Positions 7,983 through 19,276 are shown, numbered from the stretch's first letter. The stretch is DNA of 64,000 nucleotides from Bacteroidota bacterium (GCA_029262835.1 JAJCYQ010000015.1:62001-126000); one strand, 5' to 3'. Notes: a model not told the origin generated them from the sequence alone. Made by a program: numbers and translations.

Positions 7983-10707
7983 TACCGCGCCCGCTGATAA
8001 CGGCCACTCCGGCCTGACCAGTCAAAAAGCCCGCACGCTGCTTGAGCGCCACGGGCCGAACGTACTGCCGGAGAAGCCGCCCCCGACGTGGTGGCAGGTC
8101 GGACTTCGTCAGCTCAGAAGTCCGCTGATCTACATCCTGATCGTGGCCGCTGCCGTGTCTGTCGTGATTGGACACGCGCAGGATGCCGGCTTCATCGGTG
8201 TCGTCGTTGTACTCAACGCGCTCATCGGAGGCATACAGGAGTGGAAAGCGGAAAAAAGCAGCCAGGCGCTGCAGCACCTGCTCCGCGTCCGCGCGCGCGT
8301 GCTCCGGGACGGCGAGTGGCAATTGGTCGATGCGGAGCATGTCGTCCCCGGAGATGTGGTTCTGCTCGAATCGGGAAACCGGATTCCAGCCGATGCCGAG
8401 GTGTTCGTATCCAATGGACTCGAGGTAGATGAATCGCTGCTCACTGGGGAGTCCATACCGGTCGCTAAGGGTCTCGAGGCCGTGCGCGCTGGTACGACGG
8501 TGGTCCGGGGGCGCGCCCGCGCGCAGGTCGTGGCCACCGGTGCCGATACCGCCGTCGGCGAGATTGCAGAGGCTGTCATGGGTACCCGCGGCGGGCGCGC
8601 CCCCCTTCTGGAGCGAATGGAGCGGCTGACGCGGGTCATTGCCATCGCCGTCGTAGTATCGGCCGCCCTGGTCGCCGTCGGCGCTGTCATGCTCCGTGGG
8701 TATGGCTGGGTGGACATGTTCCAGTTTTCCGTGGCACTCGCCGTGAGTGCCATTCCGGAAGGCCTCCCCGTGGCCATGACCGTCGCGCTGGCCATTGCAT
8801 CGAACCGGATGTCAGGGCGGGGGGTCATTGTCCGGCGGCTGGCGGCGGTGGAAGGGCTCGGTAGCTGCACCCTGATTGCGAGCGACAAGACTGGGACGTT
8901 GACGTGCAACGAGCTGACGGTGCGCCGCATCGTGCTTCCGAGTGGGGACGTGTTCTCCGTTTCCGGTGAAGGATATACAGGCGACGGCGATATCGTGCGG
9001 GAAGAGAGGGTTGGTGAAAGTGGAATGGAAGAGGAGCGGGCTCTCGAGGACCTGCTGCGCGCGGCCGTACTTTGTAACGAGGCCGAACTCACGCATGGAA
9101 GCGCACCCGCGGAAGAAGATGACTTAGGCGCGGCCGCAGACGGTCATGAGGATGTGTGGTCCTGGCAGGGCGATCCGACGGATGTAGCGCTTCTCGCGCT
9201 GGGATGGAAAGCCGGGATGCGGCGGCATGACGAAACGCGGCAATTTCAGGAAACAGGTGCCATTCCGTTCGAGTCCGAACGCCAGTATGCCGCTACGTTT
9301 CATCGGCGTAGCGATGAGGCGGGGGAGTCTCATTTTTCGGCAGGCGCGCTGCTCGTCTGCGTGAAAGGGGCTCCCGAGAAGGTCCTGGAAATGTGCGGCA
9401 ATGCGTCAGACAGCGCGTATGGCGTCGCGGAGCGCATGGCGGCAGATGGGTTGCGCGTACTGGCACTTGCGGATGCAAGCGTGGATGGGTCCCGGGCCGA
9501 AAGCACCCAGGAAGAGTTCAACGAGGAGGATTTCAGCGAGGAAAGACTCACTGGTAATCTCCGGTTTCTTGGCTTTGTGGGCATGATTGACCCCCTCCGT
9601 CCGGGTGCCGTGGACGCCATTCACGCGTGTCACGATGCGGGAGTTGGCGTCTCCATGATTACAGGCGATCATCCGGTAACAGCCCTGGCCATCGCCCGCG
9701 AACTGGGTCTCGCCACGAAGTCCGATCAGGTGGCGACGGGCGAAGACGTACGACGGCATACCGAAGATGGGACACTGGCCGACCTTGTGGCCACTACGAG
9801 GGTGTTCGCAAGGATAGCGCCGACACAGAAACTCGACATCGTGGAAGCCGCGCAGGCAGCAGGCCATTTCGTGGCCGTGACGGGCGATGGCGTGAACGAT
9901 GCGCCAGCGCTCCGGCAGGCCAACATAGGCGTTGCCATGGGCCGCGCGGGCACGGACGTGGCGCGCGAATCGGCAGAACTCGTGATCACGGACGACAATA
10001 TTGCGACCATTGTGGGCGCCGTGGAAGAGGGCCGTATTGCCTATGACAATGTGCGCAAGGTGGTATTCCTGCTCCTGTCGACCGGGCTGGCAGAAGTCCT
10101 CATGCTCGGCGCCGTGGTGGTCTCAGGGTGGCCCGCGGCGCTCGATGGAAGTATCATCCTGCCGCTCCTTCCTGTACAGATCCTGTGGCTGAACCTGGTC
10201 ACCAACGGCATCCAGGACGTTGCGCTGGCCTTTGAGCCCGGGGAGGGGAACGTGCTGCTTCGTCCACCCCGGCCGCCGTCGGAACGCATTTTTGATCGCC
10301 TCATGCTCGAACGGACCGTGCTTTCGGCGCTTGTCATGTCGGTGGCCGGTCTCGCGACCTTCCACTGGATGCTCGAATACGCCGGCTGGACCGTGGAAGC
10401 GAGCCGGAACGCCCTGCTGCTGCTCGTGGTGTTCTTCCAGAACATGCACGTGGGAAATGCGCGCTCGGAGGTGACATCCATATTCCGGCTCTCGCCGCTG
10501 AAAAGTCCGATCCTTATGGCGGGCGTACTCCTTGCCCTTGTTGTTCACGTACTGGCCATGTACGCGCCGTTCATGCAGCGTATTCTGGGCACGTCGCCCG
10601 TACCGGCGGCCCATGTGGCTCTGCTGGTTGGTGTCGCGCTCACCGTTGTTGCGACCATGGAGCTGCATAAAATCTACTGGAACCGCATTCACTTTTATAG
10701 GGCCTGA
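7960..10707 (+). CDS. Cation-transporting P-type ATPase (P2A-like)
   Basis: 915 residues. N-terminal cation-ATPase domain (G-L-T-S-Q-K-A-R), actuator loop with L-T-G-E-S near 165, fourth helix A-I-P-E-G-L-P-V near 265, phosphorylation site D-K-T-G-T-L-T with Asp309, nucleotide-binding K-G-A-P-E near 470, hinge G-D-G-V-N-D-A-P at 642-649, then six C-terminal helices. The P-E-G-L motif and the 10-helix layout point to calcium/manganese-type or related P2 pumps rather than heavy-metal P1B pumps (no C-P-C). It pumps cations across the inner membrane at ATP cost. Start ATG at 7960 overlaps the SDR; GTG at 7963 is possible. Confidence 0.9.
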   Translation: MVATLPADTAPADNGHSGLTSQKARTLLERHGPNVLPEKPPPTWWQVGLRQLRSPLIYILIVAAAVSVVIGHAQDAGFIGVVVVLNALIGGIQEWKAEKSSQALQHLLRVRARVLRDGEWQLVDAEHVVPGDVVLLESGNRIPADAEVFVSNGLEVDESLLTGESIPVAKGLEAVRAGTTVVRGRARAQVVATGADTAVGEIAEAVMGTRGGRAPLLERMERLTRVIAIAVVVSAALVAVGAVMLRGYGWVDMFQFSVALAVSAIPEGLPVAMTVALAIASNRMSGRGVIVRRLAAVEGLGSCTLIASDKTGTLTCNELTVRRIVLPSGDVFSVSGEGYTGDGDIVREERVGESGMEEERALEDLLRAAVLCNEAELTHGSAPAEEDDLGAAADGHEDVWSWQGDPTDVALLALGWKAGMRRHDETRQFQETGAIPFESERQYAATFHRRSDEAGESHFSAGALLVCVKGAPEKVLEMCGNASDSAYGVAERMAADGLRVLALADASVDGSRAESTQEEFNEEDFSEERLTGNLRFLGFVGMIDPLRPGAVDAIHACHDAGVGVSMITGDHPVTALAIARELGLATKSDQVATGEDVRRHTEDGTLADLVATTRVFARIAPTQKLDIVEAAQAAGHFVAVTGDGVNDAPALRQANIGVAMGRAGTDVARESAELVITDDNIATIVGAVEEGRIAYDNVRKVVFLLLSTGLAEVLMLGAVVVSGWPAALDGSIILPLLPVQILWLNLVTNGIQDVALAFEPGEGNVLLRPPRPPSERIFDRLMLERTVLSALVMSVAGLATFHWMLEYAGWTVEASRNALLLLVVFFQNMHVGNARSEVTSIFRLSPLKSPILMAGVLLALVVHVLAMYAPFMQRILGTSPVPAAHVALLVGVALTVVATMELHKIYWNRIHFYRA

Positions 10708-10713
10708 TACCCT

Positions 10714-11151
10714 TCATCGCGTGGCCATTTTTATCCAATCGGGTAGGTCGATGTGCGCGCATGCGCCCGAGGCGGCCTGTAGCCCTTGACGTATGTGTTC
10801 AAGGCCGGTGGCTGGCGCGCGTTCTATTCCTGTGAGCCACTGCGGATCAACGTAGTGCTGGAGAGCAGGATTCCTGGCGGCGCGGCGAGCGATGAATTCG
10901 CCGGGAAAGGGGTCCGGTAGTGGAGGCGCGAGTTGCTGAAGGCCCAGTCTGATAAGGGCACAGGCGTCGTCCCTGCGAGCCCGATCGGCAAGCCACGTCC
11001 AGCGCGTGTGTTCAACCAATCTGGTCGTATGTGCAAACACGCGGGCCGAGGGGGCCAGGATCCAGGCTTCTGCCACGGGCTCAGGCAGGGTGCGGTATCC
11101 CAGAATGCCCGCAAGAAGCACCATGATGATGGTGGTCTTGGGGTAAAACAT
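10714..11151 (-). CDS. Hypothetical membrane-anchored protein
   Basis: 145 residues from ATG at 11151; a longer frame extends to 11589 but that part is Arg/Pro/His-rich and overlaps the real gene at 11226-11753, so it is rejected. Residues 5-20 are a hydrophobic anchor or uncleaved signal (I-I-M-V-L-L-A-G-I-L-G-Y). The remainder is soluble and helical with no motif I recognise. It converges on the ATPase gene with six bases between stops. A conserved 19-bp palindrome lies 60 bp upstream at 11212-11230 and may control it. Confidence 0.5.
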   Translation of the reverse strand: MFYPKTTIIMVLLAGILGYRTLPEPVAEAWILAPSARVFAHTTRLVEHTRWTWLADRARRDDACALIRLGLQQLAPPLPDPFPGEFIARRAARNPALQHYVDPQWLTGIERAPATGLEHIRQGLQAASGACAHIDLPDWIKMATR

Positions 11152-11211
11152 GTTATTCCGGGTGAGAGCGTGTGTTCGTCGGGTATCGGCCGCGCCGAGG
11201 CCCGAATTAAA

Positions 11212-11230
11212 TGTAACTTTTATTGTTACA
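11212..11230. promoter_or_regulatory. 19-bp palindrome, copy 1 (candidate operator)
   Basis: TGTAACTTTTATTGTTACA: 6-bp perfect arms separated by seven A/T bases. It overlaps the stop codon of the upstream minus-strand gene and precedes the next gene. The reverse complement of the second copy (43432-43450) matches at 17 of 19 positions, and the flanks (TAAA before, T-TCCC after) also agree. This suggests a shared regulator whose identity is unknown. Confidence 0.5.
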
Positions 11231-11753
11231 TTTCCCGCAGCATCCGGAAGGTCTCGACGAGCGTCATGACGAGCGCCCACGCGAGCGCCGCACTGACTCC
11301 GATCAGGATGATTTCCCGCCATGGTGCCGGCACGAACCGCATGCCGAGGATCATGAGCACAATGGCCGTAACCATGCCCCAACTGCGGGCGAGCAGTCGG
11401 ATGTCGGCGCCCACGAGGCCCATGCAGTAAAGCGGAGCCAGCAGGCTGTATATGGCGCGTCGCATGCCTCCGGCTTTGTGCGCCAGGAGAACAGCGCGCT
11501 CGCGCAGCCTCGGGATGACCTTCCGGTGAATGGCTCGGTACCCTTCGCCATATCCGAAGGCGACGAGGCTTACGGCGACCGCCATCCAATGCAACGGGCT
11601 GAACGTCTCAAACGCCGCTCCTGCGGCCATGGGCCACAGCCGCCAGATGCCACGCGCCAGCAGCAATGCGAAGCCAATCAGGCCCCAGGCCGCGACGAGT
11701 TTTCCACTCGCCGGGATCTGGGCAGGGTTTCTATGGACAGCGACGCGCGACAT
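11226..11753 (-). CDS. Hypothetical multi-pass membrane protein
   Basis: 175 residues. Four or five hydrophobic segments (about 20-35, 52-70, 100-118, 122-142, 148-168) alternate with Arg-rich loops (Y-R-A-I-H-R-K-V-I-P-R-L-R-E-R-A near 75-90), giving an inside-positive pattern typical of a small inner-membrane protein. I recognise no family. It may be co-transcribed with the small anchored protein downstream, although the palindrome between them argues for independent control of that gene. Confidence 0.5.
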   Translation of the reverse strand: MSRVAVHRNPAQIPASGKLVAAWGLIGFALLLARGIWRLWPMAAGAAFETFSPLHWMAVAVSLVAFGYGEGYRAIHRKVIPRLRERAVLLAHKAGGMRRAIYSLLAPLYCMGLVGADIRLLARSWGMVTAIVLMILGMRFVPAPWREIILIGVSAALAWALVMTLVETFRMLREM

Positions 11754-11919
11754 GAGAGCCGCCTATTCCCGCCGCTCGACATGGTTCCGATGGCGGTGTT
11801 CTGAAATACCATCGCCAGCCGTTCCGCGGCGCTGGCACGCTCCGCGCAAAAGCAGGCTCATCCTTCATGGCCAGCCCAGTCCGCCAGCCCTGCCCGCCCA
11901 CGGGCCAGCCAGTACGCTT

Positions 11920-13356
11920 CTAAGCCAACAGCACGCGCAGCACGTCGCCCGCCGAGTAGGAGAGTTGCTCCCCGGACTGAAACTGCCCAATGAGCGGGAA
12001 ATCGTCCCCGATGGTCACGATGGGTGCCTCCGCATATCCGCCTTTCTGCACCTTGACGACGCCGGCTGTTGACAGCAGATTGTTGCACAGGCAGCGCCGC
12101 CCTTCCGTGTCCTCCGCGCGGCCCCCCTTGGCCACGTAGTCCTCGACGGGCTCTGCAGGGCAGCGATAGACGACCGTGCCGTCATCGTTTCTGACAAGCG
12201 TCCGCAGCATACCGACGTCGCAGAGCCGTGGCCGCGCATCATAAACGCCCGCCTCCGACATGGTCCCCTCCATCTGCGCCACTTTGAACGGGAATCCCGT
12301 GGGAGATGCGACGGGGCTCGTTTTCATGTCGGCCTCGCCCCTTGCTACCCGCTCCAGCAGCTTCATCCGGAGTTCCTCCCGGACGCCCGATTCATGGCAC
12401 AGCGCAAAAGCGGTGCCGACCTGGATACCCGCAGCACCGGATGCCTGGGCGGCGGCCAACGCGCCCATGCGGCCGTAGCCGCCGGCCAGCCAGAACGGTT
12501 TGCCGAGCGCTGCCATGCCGTCGAGGGCCACTTCATCCTTCGGGCCATAAATAGGCTCGCCGGCATTGGTGAGCGTCATTTTTCCTCGCGGCGGGGCATT
12601 ATGACCGCCGGCGACTGGGAGCTCGACAATGAAGCCGTCAATTTCTCCTTCACTCCGCTTGATGAGCGCCGATGCCAGCACGACCGAGCTCACAATAGGC
12701 ACGAAACGCGGCCGTTTGAGCGGACCCATACGCGCAGCAATGCCCGGGAAAATCCGCTCTGGATCGAAGGAAATGGTGGTAGCTTCGCTTCGTGGGCCAG
12801 CGGGCTCGCCTTTCACGTCGAGCCGGTATGAAACGGCCTCGTGCCGCGAGAGTCTGTCGAGAATGCCAGCCACCTGTGTGGGAATACCTGCGCCCATCAG
12901 CACCCAATCGACTCCGGCCAGCATGGCCCCGTAGAGCGATGCCAACGTAGGTAACTGGATTTTTTCAAGCAGGTTGAGTCCCACCTGTCCGGAATGCCCG
13001 CGTCGCGCCAGATGCACCTCCACGAAATTGGACATGGCTGTGATCTGGTCCAGGAAACGGGGCGGGGCAATGGAATAGATGGGGTGAGAGGGCAATTGTT
13101 CACCTGTCTTCGGGCCGCCCTCGCGGAACCAGCGCGAAAGCATGCGGCGGGCCGTATCCTGGAACGGAAATTCCGCGAGGGCGGCCCGTATGTGGCCCGC
13201 CGGGTCTCCTTCGAAGAGCCTGTTGGCAACGACATGGCTGATCGCCGTACCGGAGACCACGCCGAGTTGCCCCCGGCGGGCCACCGCCGATGCCAGTTGC
13301 CAGTTGGAGACGCCCACGCCCATGCCGCCCTGGATAATGGAAGGAAGGTTTGTCAT
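11920..13356 (-). CDS. Nitronate monooxygenase family flavoprotein
   Basis: 478 residues. It begins P-S-I-I-Q-G-G-M-G-V-G-V-S, the FMN-binding start of the 2-nitropropane dioxygenase/nitronate monooxygenase family, a TIM-barrel FMN enzyme. Further marks are V-S-G-T-A near 35, E-L-P-V-A-G-G-H-N-A-P near 245 (the catalytic-His region), W-L-A-G-G-Y-G and G-A-A-G-I-Q-V-G-T-A-F-A for phosphate binding. It is longer than the usual 320-360 residues because of a C-terminal extension containing C-R-C-L-C-N-N-L-like cysteines. That longer form also resembles PfaD-type enoyl reductase relatives, so the substrate is uncertain. 166 bp separate it from the next gene downstream; nothing notable seen there. 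Confidence 0.85.
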   Translation of the reverse strand: MTNLPSIIQGGMGVGVSNWQLASAVARRGQLGVVSGTAISHVVANRLFEGDPAGHIRAALAEFPFQDTARRMLSRWFREGGPKTGEQLPSHPIYSIAPPRFLDQITAMSNFVEVHLARRGHSGQVGLNLLEKIQLPTLASLYGAMLAGVDWVLMGAGIPTQVAGILDRLSRHEAVSYRLDVKGEPAGPRSEATTISFDPERIFPGIAARMGPLKRPRFVPIVSSVVLASALIKRSEGEIDGFIVELPVAGGHNAPPRGKMTLTNAGEPIYGPKDEVALDGMAALGKPFWLAGGYGRMGALAAAQASGAAGIQVGTAFALCHESGVREELRMKLLERVARGEADMKTSPVASPTGFPFKVAQMEGTMSEAGVYDARPRLCDVGMLRTLVRNDDGTVVYRCPAEPVEDYVAKGGRAEDTEGRRCLCNNLLSTAGVVKVQKGGYAEAPIVTIGDDFPLIGQFQSGEQLSYSAGDVLRVLLA

Positions 13357-13526
13357 GAGGATGGTCCAGAATGGGGAAGAGCTACGGTATTACAGAGTGA
13401 AAAGTCTGAATACGGCGGCAAACGACCGGACGCAGGGCTTGTTGCCCTCAGATTGGCGTAGTGGAATCCCCGTCGGTCACATATCACGCGTACGTCCAGG
13501 TCCGGGACTGGACGCGTGCGCCCTGA

Positions 13527-15101
<1,575 letters not shown>

Positions 15102-15138
15102 GGCCGTGCATGAACGCACGGGACGCGTCGGGTTCCGG

Positions 15139-17847
15139 TCAGGCTGGGGGATGCATGACACGGTGCAGCACGGACAACAGGTCCCTTCCGGCGTAGGGTT
15201 TCGGAAGAAACGCGGAAATGCCGGCGCGAAGCAGTCGGTCTTCGGCGTCAGTCGTGAGATAGCCACTCGACATGATGACGGGGACGTCGGCGCCGGCCTG
15301 TCTCAGTGCGACGATGGTACCCAGTCCATCGAGCACGGGCATGGCGGAGTCCAGCAGAATGGCGTCGATGCGGTCGCCCTGGTCCTCCCAGACGCGGAGT
15401 GCATGTTGGCCGTTCTCGGCTTCAAGCGTGGTGTGACCTGCGTGGCGCAGCGCGGCGGTAGCAATTGTCCGAATGGCTGGTTCGTCGTCGACGACGAGGA
15501 CCGTGGCGGAAGTTTGTTCTGGATCTGCTTCCGTGCCGTGACTCATCTCGTCCCCAGCCTCCGCGGAGCTACCCGGTGGGCTGCCCTGGTGCAGCGCGCC
15601 GGACGGATCCCGGGCCGGCAGGTAGATGCGGAATTCGGCCCCCTTTCCGGGCTTGCTCGCTACGTCCACAAACCCGCCATGAGCACGCACAATACTCTGA
15701 ACCGTGGCCAGCCCAAGCCCGGTCCCGGCACCCGGCTCCTTACTCGTGAAAAACGGGTCGAAGATGTTGTCCATGATCTCACGGGCAATGCCGGTACCGG
15801 AATCTTTGACGGTCATCACGACATGCGGGCCGGTGTGCGCCGTCATGTCGCCGCGCGTAAAATGTGTGCGAAGCTCCTCGTTCCGGAGCGAAATCGCCAA
15901 TGTCCCGCCATGCGGCATGGCATCACGGGCGTTGATGCAGAGGTTCATGAGCACCTGGTGCATCTGCGTGGGGTCGGCCGTGATGCGCCAGAGGTCGTCA
16001 GGAACCTGCGTATCGACCGCGATGTCCGGTGGGAATGTTTCAGCCATGAGCCGTTCCATGTCGCGCAAAACAGGCTCAAGACTCATTTCGGACGGGGTGT
16101 CTACGCCGCCACGGGAGAAGGCGAGTACCTGTCTGACGAGGCTTGCTCCCCGCTTGACGCTCGCATCCATACTGTCCAGCATGGCGCGTTTCCGGCCGTC
16201 CTTTTCGCTGGCGCACAGCGCGTCGATGGCGAGCATGATGGGTGTCAGCACGTTGTTCAGGTCGTGGGCGACACCGCCTGCCAGTATGCCAATGCTTTCA
16301 ACACGCTGGGCGCGCAGAAACTGCTGCTCAAGGCGCTTGCGTTCACTTACGTCCTGTTTGACCCCAACGTAGTGGGTGATCGCGCCCTCGGCGTTCGTCA
16401 TGGGTGTAATGGTGAGCTCCTCCGTATATGTGGCGCCGTCCTTGCTGCGGTTTACCACCTCTCCGCTCCAGACGTTACCGGACGCGATGGTCGCCCACAT
16501 CTCCTCGTAGAATGCTGGTGGCTGCAGGCCGCTCTTTATAAGCTCGCCCGGCGTACGTCCGGCGGCCTCTTCCGGTGTAAAACCCGACAGCTCAAAGAAG
16601 GCCTCATTGGCCCATTCTATGACGCCATCCCGGTTGGCTATCACAATGGCGTTGGCCGCAGCGTTCAGTGCGGCGCTCTGCAGTGTGAGTTGGTTCTCAA
16701 TGCGCTTCTTTTCCGTTACGTCGTGAACGAGCGTATAAAGCAATGTCCGTCCGTCGCGCTCGATGGGCCCGGCGAAGACTTCCACGTCCCTGATCTCTCC
16801 GCTCTTGAGCCGGTGTTTGAACTGGAACTCATTCCTTTCCCGTGTCGAGGCGCGGGATATTTCATCGCGTACCTCCGCGCGGGTCATGGTGTTTATTTCG
16901 TGAATGGGCTTGCCGCGGAGCTCCTCGGTCGTCCAACCATAGAACGTGGCGGCCGCCGGATTGGCGTGGACGATTTCTGCCGTCTCGGCGTCAACCAGAA
17001 GCATGACCGTATGATTGTTCTCGAACAGGCTTCGGTAGCGGGATTCGCTTTCCTTCAGCGCGTTCTCCGCCTCCATGGTATCGGTGATATCCTGGATGGC
17101 ACCCTGTACGCGGGTAATGGAGCCTGTGCTGTTTCGCGAAGCTTCGCCAAGCGCACGGACCCATTTCATCCGGCCATCGGCCGCGCGGAATTCAGCACGG
17201 ATGTCGAACGGCGTACCGTCTCTGGCACAGGCTTCGAATGCCTCCCGGATCTGGTCCTGATATGGCTGCACGTAGAACGAAATGAGTTCTTCGACAGCGA
17301 GCGATACGCCCTCATCGACGCCATGGATGCGGCGGGCTTCATCGGTCCACGAATGGCGCATGCTCGGAATATCGATGCTCCAACCTCCCAGAAGACTGAG
17401 TTTGGCGGCCATGGAAATGAACGCCTCGTGGCGGGCCAGCGCCTCCTCGTGTTTCTTCCGCTGCGAGACGTCCTCGACAAAAGCGAACACGCCGTGGAGG
17501 CGGTCGTCGTCGTCATGAAGTGGTCCAGCTGAAATGGTGACGGGTATCAGGGCGCCATTCCTGTGCTCTCGGACGCCCTCGTATCCGGAAAACACGTTTC
17601 GATCCACGATGTTTTTCCAGAACGCCTCGAAGGCTTCGTGCTGGTCGGCCGGAATGATGGGCAGCGGCTTTCCGAGCACGTCGGCGGCCGCCCATCCAAA
17701 CAGCGTTTCCGCGGCGGCATTCCATGATGTAACTCTCCGGTCCAGGTCCATCGTAACAATTGGAATGGGAGAGGAGGCAAGTACGGCGTGCGCGCCTTGT
17801 GGCGTCAGCAGATTCGCTTGGGTGTTCGAAGAGGGGGGGCAGTGCAT
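15139..17847 (-). CDS. Multi-PAS hybrid histidine kinase with receiver domain
   Basis: 902 residues, no membrane segment seen, so probably cytoplasmic. Four PAS/PAC modules (about 20-130, 145-260, 268-380, 392-505), the last with a [10 protein letters not shown] core that could bind a ligand or flavin, but no conserved LOV cysteine is evident. HisKA has G-G-V-A-H-D-L-N-N with phospho-His528; the ATPase has N-boxes at 636-644 and D-S-G-T-G-I-A at 682-688 and G-T-G-L-G-L near 708. A C-terminal receiver (783-900) carries V-D-D-E, acceptor Asp833 and L-P-K-P-Y. No partner regulator gene is adjacent, so the output is unknown. It belongs to the H-D-L-N-N kinase subfamily. Confidence 0.9.
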   Translation of the reverse strand: MHCPPSSNTQANLLTPQGAHAVLASSPIPIVTMDLDRRVTSWNAAAETLFGWAAADVLGKPLPIIPADQHEAFEAFWKNIVDRNVFSGYEGVREHRNGALIPVTISAGPLHDDDDRLHGVFAFVEDVSQRKKHEEALARHEAFISMAAKLSLLGGWSIDIPSMRHSWTDEARRIHGVDEGVSLAVEELISFYVQPYQDQIREAFEACARDGTPFDIRAEFRAADGRMKWVRALGEASRNSTGSITRVQGAIQDITDTMEAENALKESESRYRSLFENNHTVMLLVDAETAEIVHANPAAATFYGWTTEELRGKPIHEINTMTRAEVRDEISRASTRERNEFQFKHRLKSGEIRDVEVFAGPIERDGRTLLYTLVHDVTEKKRIENQLTLQSAALNAAANAIVIANRDGVIEWANEAFFELSGFTPEEAAGRTPGELIKSGLQPPAFYEEMWATIASGNVWSGEVVNRSKDGATYTEELTITPMTNAEGAITHYVGVKQDVSERKRLEQQFLRAQRVESIGILAGGVAHDLNNVLTPIMLAIDALCASEKDGRKRAMLDSMDASVKRGASLVRQVLAFSRGGVDTPSEMSLEPVLRDMERLMAETFPPDIAVDTQVPDDLWRITADPTQMHQVLMNLCINARDAMPHGGTLAISLRNEELRTHFTRGDMTAHTGPHVVMTVKDSGTGIAREIMDNIFDPFFTSKEPGAGTGLGLATVQSIVRAHGGFVDVASKPGKGAEFRIYLPARDPSGALHQGSPPGSSAEAGDEMSHGTEADPEQTSATVLVVDDEPAIRTIATAALRHAGHTTLEAENGQHALRVWEDQGDRIDAILLDSAMPVLDGLGTIVALRQAGADVPVIMSSGYLTTDAEDRLLRAGISAFLPKPYAGRDLLSVLHRVMHPPA

Positions 17848-17992
17848 GGCCGGTACGTACGAATGCCGCGTTGTGGCTACTCAATGTACGATATCGGCTA
17901 TATCCGGTACCGATTCAAGCGCTGCGAGTGAGAGCGGGCGCTATCGTCATTCGGATTGCGCCTGGGAATGCGAGGAACTGCGCCCCATCCTA
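17848..17992. other. Noncoding leader of the hybrid kinase gene
   Basis: 145 bp between the kinase start and the end of the creatininase remnant. It should contain the kinase promoter. I see no convincing consensus element, repeat or RNA structure; only short AT-rich runs around 17895-17915. Confidence 0.4.
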
Positions 17993-18321
17993 CTATTCGT
18001 CCTCGTACATGTCTCCCGGATCGGCTGCCGCCAGCACGACGAAAAAGGCTGCCAGGCGATCGGTCACCGCTTCCATGTACCGCTCGCCCTTGCCGGGCCC
18101 GGCGGCATCGAGCGAATGCACAAAATCCGGATGGATGTGCAGCATGACGCTCGTTTCAAGCTCTCCATCGCGACGGCCGACGCCTGAAGCGTATCGGTGC
18201 CGTAGGGAAGCTGGAAGTTGTGGGGCTCCGTGGCGCCCCAGGGCAGCACGGCTACCTGCCAGTCAGTGTCCTTGACGTCCGTCAGGCTGGCTTCTGTCAA
18301 TACGTACGGTCTGGGAGGCAT
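17993..18321 (-). pseudogene. Creatininase-family remnant (internal deletion and frameshift)
   Basis: The minus strand from ATG 18321 encodes a normal creatininase/MftE-type start: V-A-V-L-P-W-G-A-T-E-P-H-N-F-Q-L-P-Y-G-T, with the metal-binding E-x-H and following D. After G-T-D-T-L-Q the frame loses similarity. In another frame the same strand then reads G-E-L-E-T-S-V-M-L-H and continues to D-P-G-D-M-Y-E-D-E and a stop at 17993-17995, which matches the C-terminal part of the family (the E-T-S motif near the last helices). The family is about 240-260 residues; only about 109 codons remain, so roughly 140 central codons are missing and the halves are out of frame. Not functional as read, unless the assembly collapsed here. 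Confidence 0.75.
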
Positions 18322-18332
18322 GCGCGGCCTGT

Positions 18333-18369
18333 ATTTTCAATTGGACGGAGAAAGATTTTCAATTGGACG
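18333..18369. repeat. 14-bp direct repeat, 23-bp period
   Basis: TTTTCAATTGGACG occurs at 18333-18346 and 18356-18369, followed at 18373 by CCAATTG, an inverted partial copy. It lies in the 67-bp gap between the creatininase remnant and the dienelactone hydrolase gene. The spacing of about two helical turns would suit a DNA-binding protein, but it could also be debris from the deletion. Confidence 0.5.
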
Positions 18370-18388
18370 AAGCCAATTGATCGACGTC

Positions 18389-19261
18389 TCAGTCCCCGAG
18401 CGTGCGTCCCAGATAGTCTTTGAGGCGGTTCCAGGCGTCGGCGGCGGGAACGGCGCGGACGTCAGGCTCTTCGTCGACGCGCAGCCAGAAGCCGTGATTC
18501 ACATCGTCGTAGATGTGCAGGTCGTGCTCGAGGCCGGCGGCGTCAAGGGCTGCTTCAAACGCTTCGACGGCTTCCGGGGCGGGTCCGCGGTCGAGCCGTG
18601 CAAATGTGCCGTAGATTTCGTGATCCACGTGCGCGAGTGCCTCCGGATCGTCGATCAGGCGGCCGTAGAAAATAGCGGTCGCGTCGTGGTTGTCTCCATC
18701 AAGCCCGAAGGAAAGCGCAATACCGCCGCCGAAGCACCAGCCCATGGCGCCCACGCGTCCCGTCACGTCGCTGCGCTCCTTCAGGAAAGCGACCGCCGCA
18801 TTCAGGTTTTCGATCACAACCGGCATGTTCTCGTTGGCCTCGGTCATGAGCGCAATGTTTTCATCCCGGTTCGTGCCCGTTCGGCCCTGGTAGAGGTCGG
18901 CGGCGAGTGTAACGTATCCTTCGGCGGCGAAGTCGTCAGCGACCTGGCGCACGCGGTCCGTGAGCCCGTTCCATTCGTGGATGATGACAAGCGCCGGAAA
19001 CGGTCCCTCCCCATCGGGCACGGCCAGATAACCGGTGGTCGCCGCATCTACAGGAAAATAAGTGACGTCCTGGCCTTCAAGTTCGCCGCCCTCGCCCTTG
19101 ATGGCAGGCGGGAGTTCAGCGAGGGCCGTGGTTACGGCTTCGCTGGTCGGCGCGTTTTCAGCGGTCGTTGCATCGGATGTCGGCTCTTCCTGTGGATTGC
19201 CGCACGCTGCGACGAACAGGAGTAGAGGGAGCAGTGCGGGCACAAAGCGGCTGGTAGTCAT
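18389..19261 (-). CDS. Dienelactone hydrolase family lipoprotein
   Basis: 290 residues. Signal peptide with lipobox F-V-A-A-C (Cys20), so an envelope lipoprotein. A linker rich in Thr/Glu/Ala leads to an alpha/beta-hydrolase domain: oxyanion region H-E-W-N-G-L near 95-100, nucleophile in G-W-C-F-G-G (Cys176), which is the cysteine version typical of dienelactone hydrolases, and catalytic His in V-N-H-G-F-W near 257. The acid residue is probably in the D-D-P-E region near 209. Substrate unknown; secreted members act on esters or lactones. Downstream lies the broken creatininase gene. Confidence 0.85.
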   Translation of the reverse strand: MTTSRFVPALLPLLLFVAACGNPQEEPTSDATTAENAPTSEAVTTALAELPPAIKGEGGELEGQDVTYFPVDAATTGYLAVPDGEGPFPALVIIHEWNGLTDRVRQVADDFAAEGYVTLAADLYQGRTGTNRDENIALMTEANENMPVVIENLNAAVAFLKERSDVTGRVGAMGWCFGGGIALSFGLDGDNHDATAIFYGRLIDDPEALAHVDHEIYGTFARLDRGPAPEAVEAFEAALDAAGLEHDLHIYDDVNHGFWLRVDEEPDVRAVPAADAWNRLKDYLGRTLGD

Positions 19262-19276
19262 GGTTCTGGAGGTTGT

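Noticed and set aside
11212-11230. Assigning the twin palindromes to the window's Crp/Fnr regulator
   Set aside because: The 6-7-6 arrangement over 19 bp does not fit the 16-bp TGTGA-N6-TCACA format found next to that regulator.
10714-11589. Longer version (291 codons) of the small membrane protein gene
   Set aside because: The first 146 codons are Arg/Pro/His-rich, overlap the credible gene at 11226-11753 in another frame, and have no feature of a real protein. The shorter start at 11151 is used.
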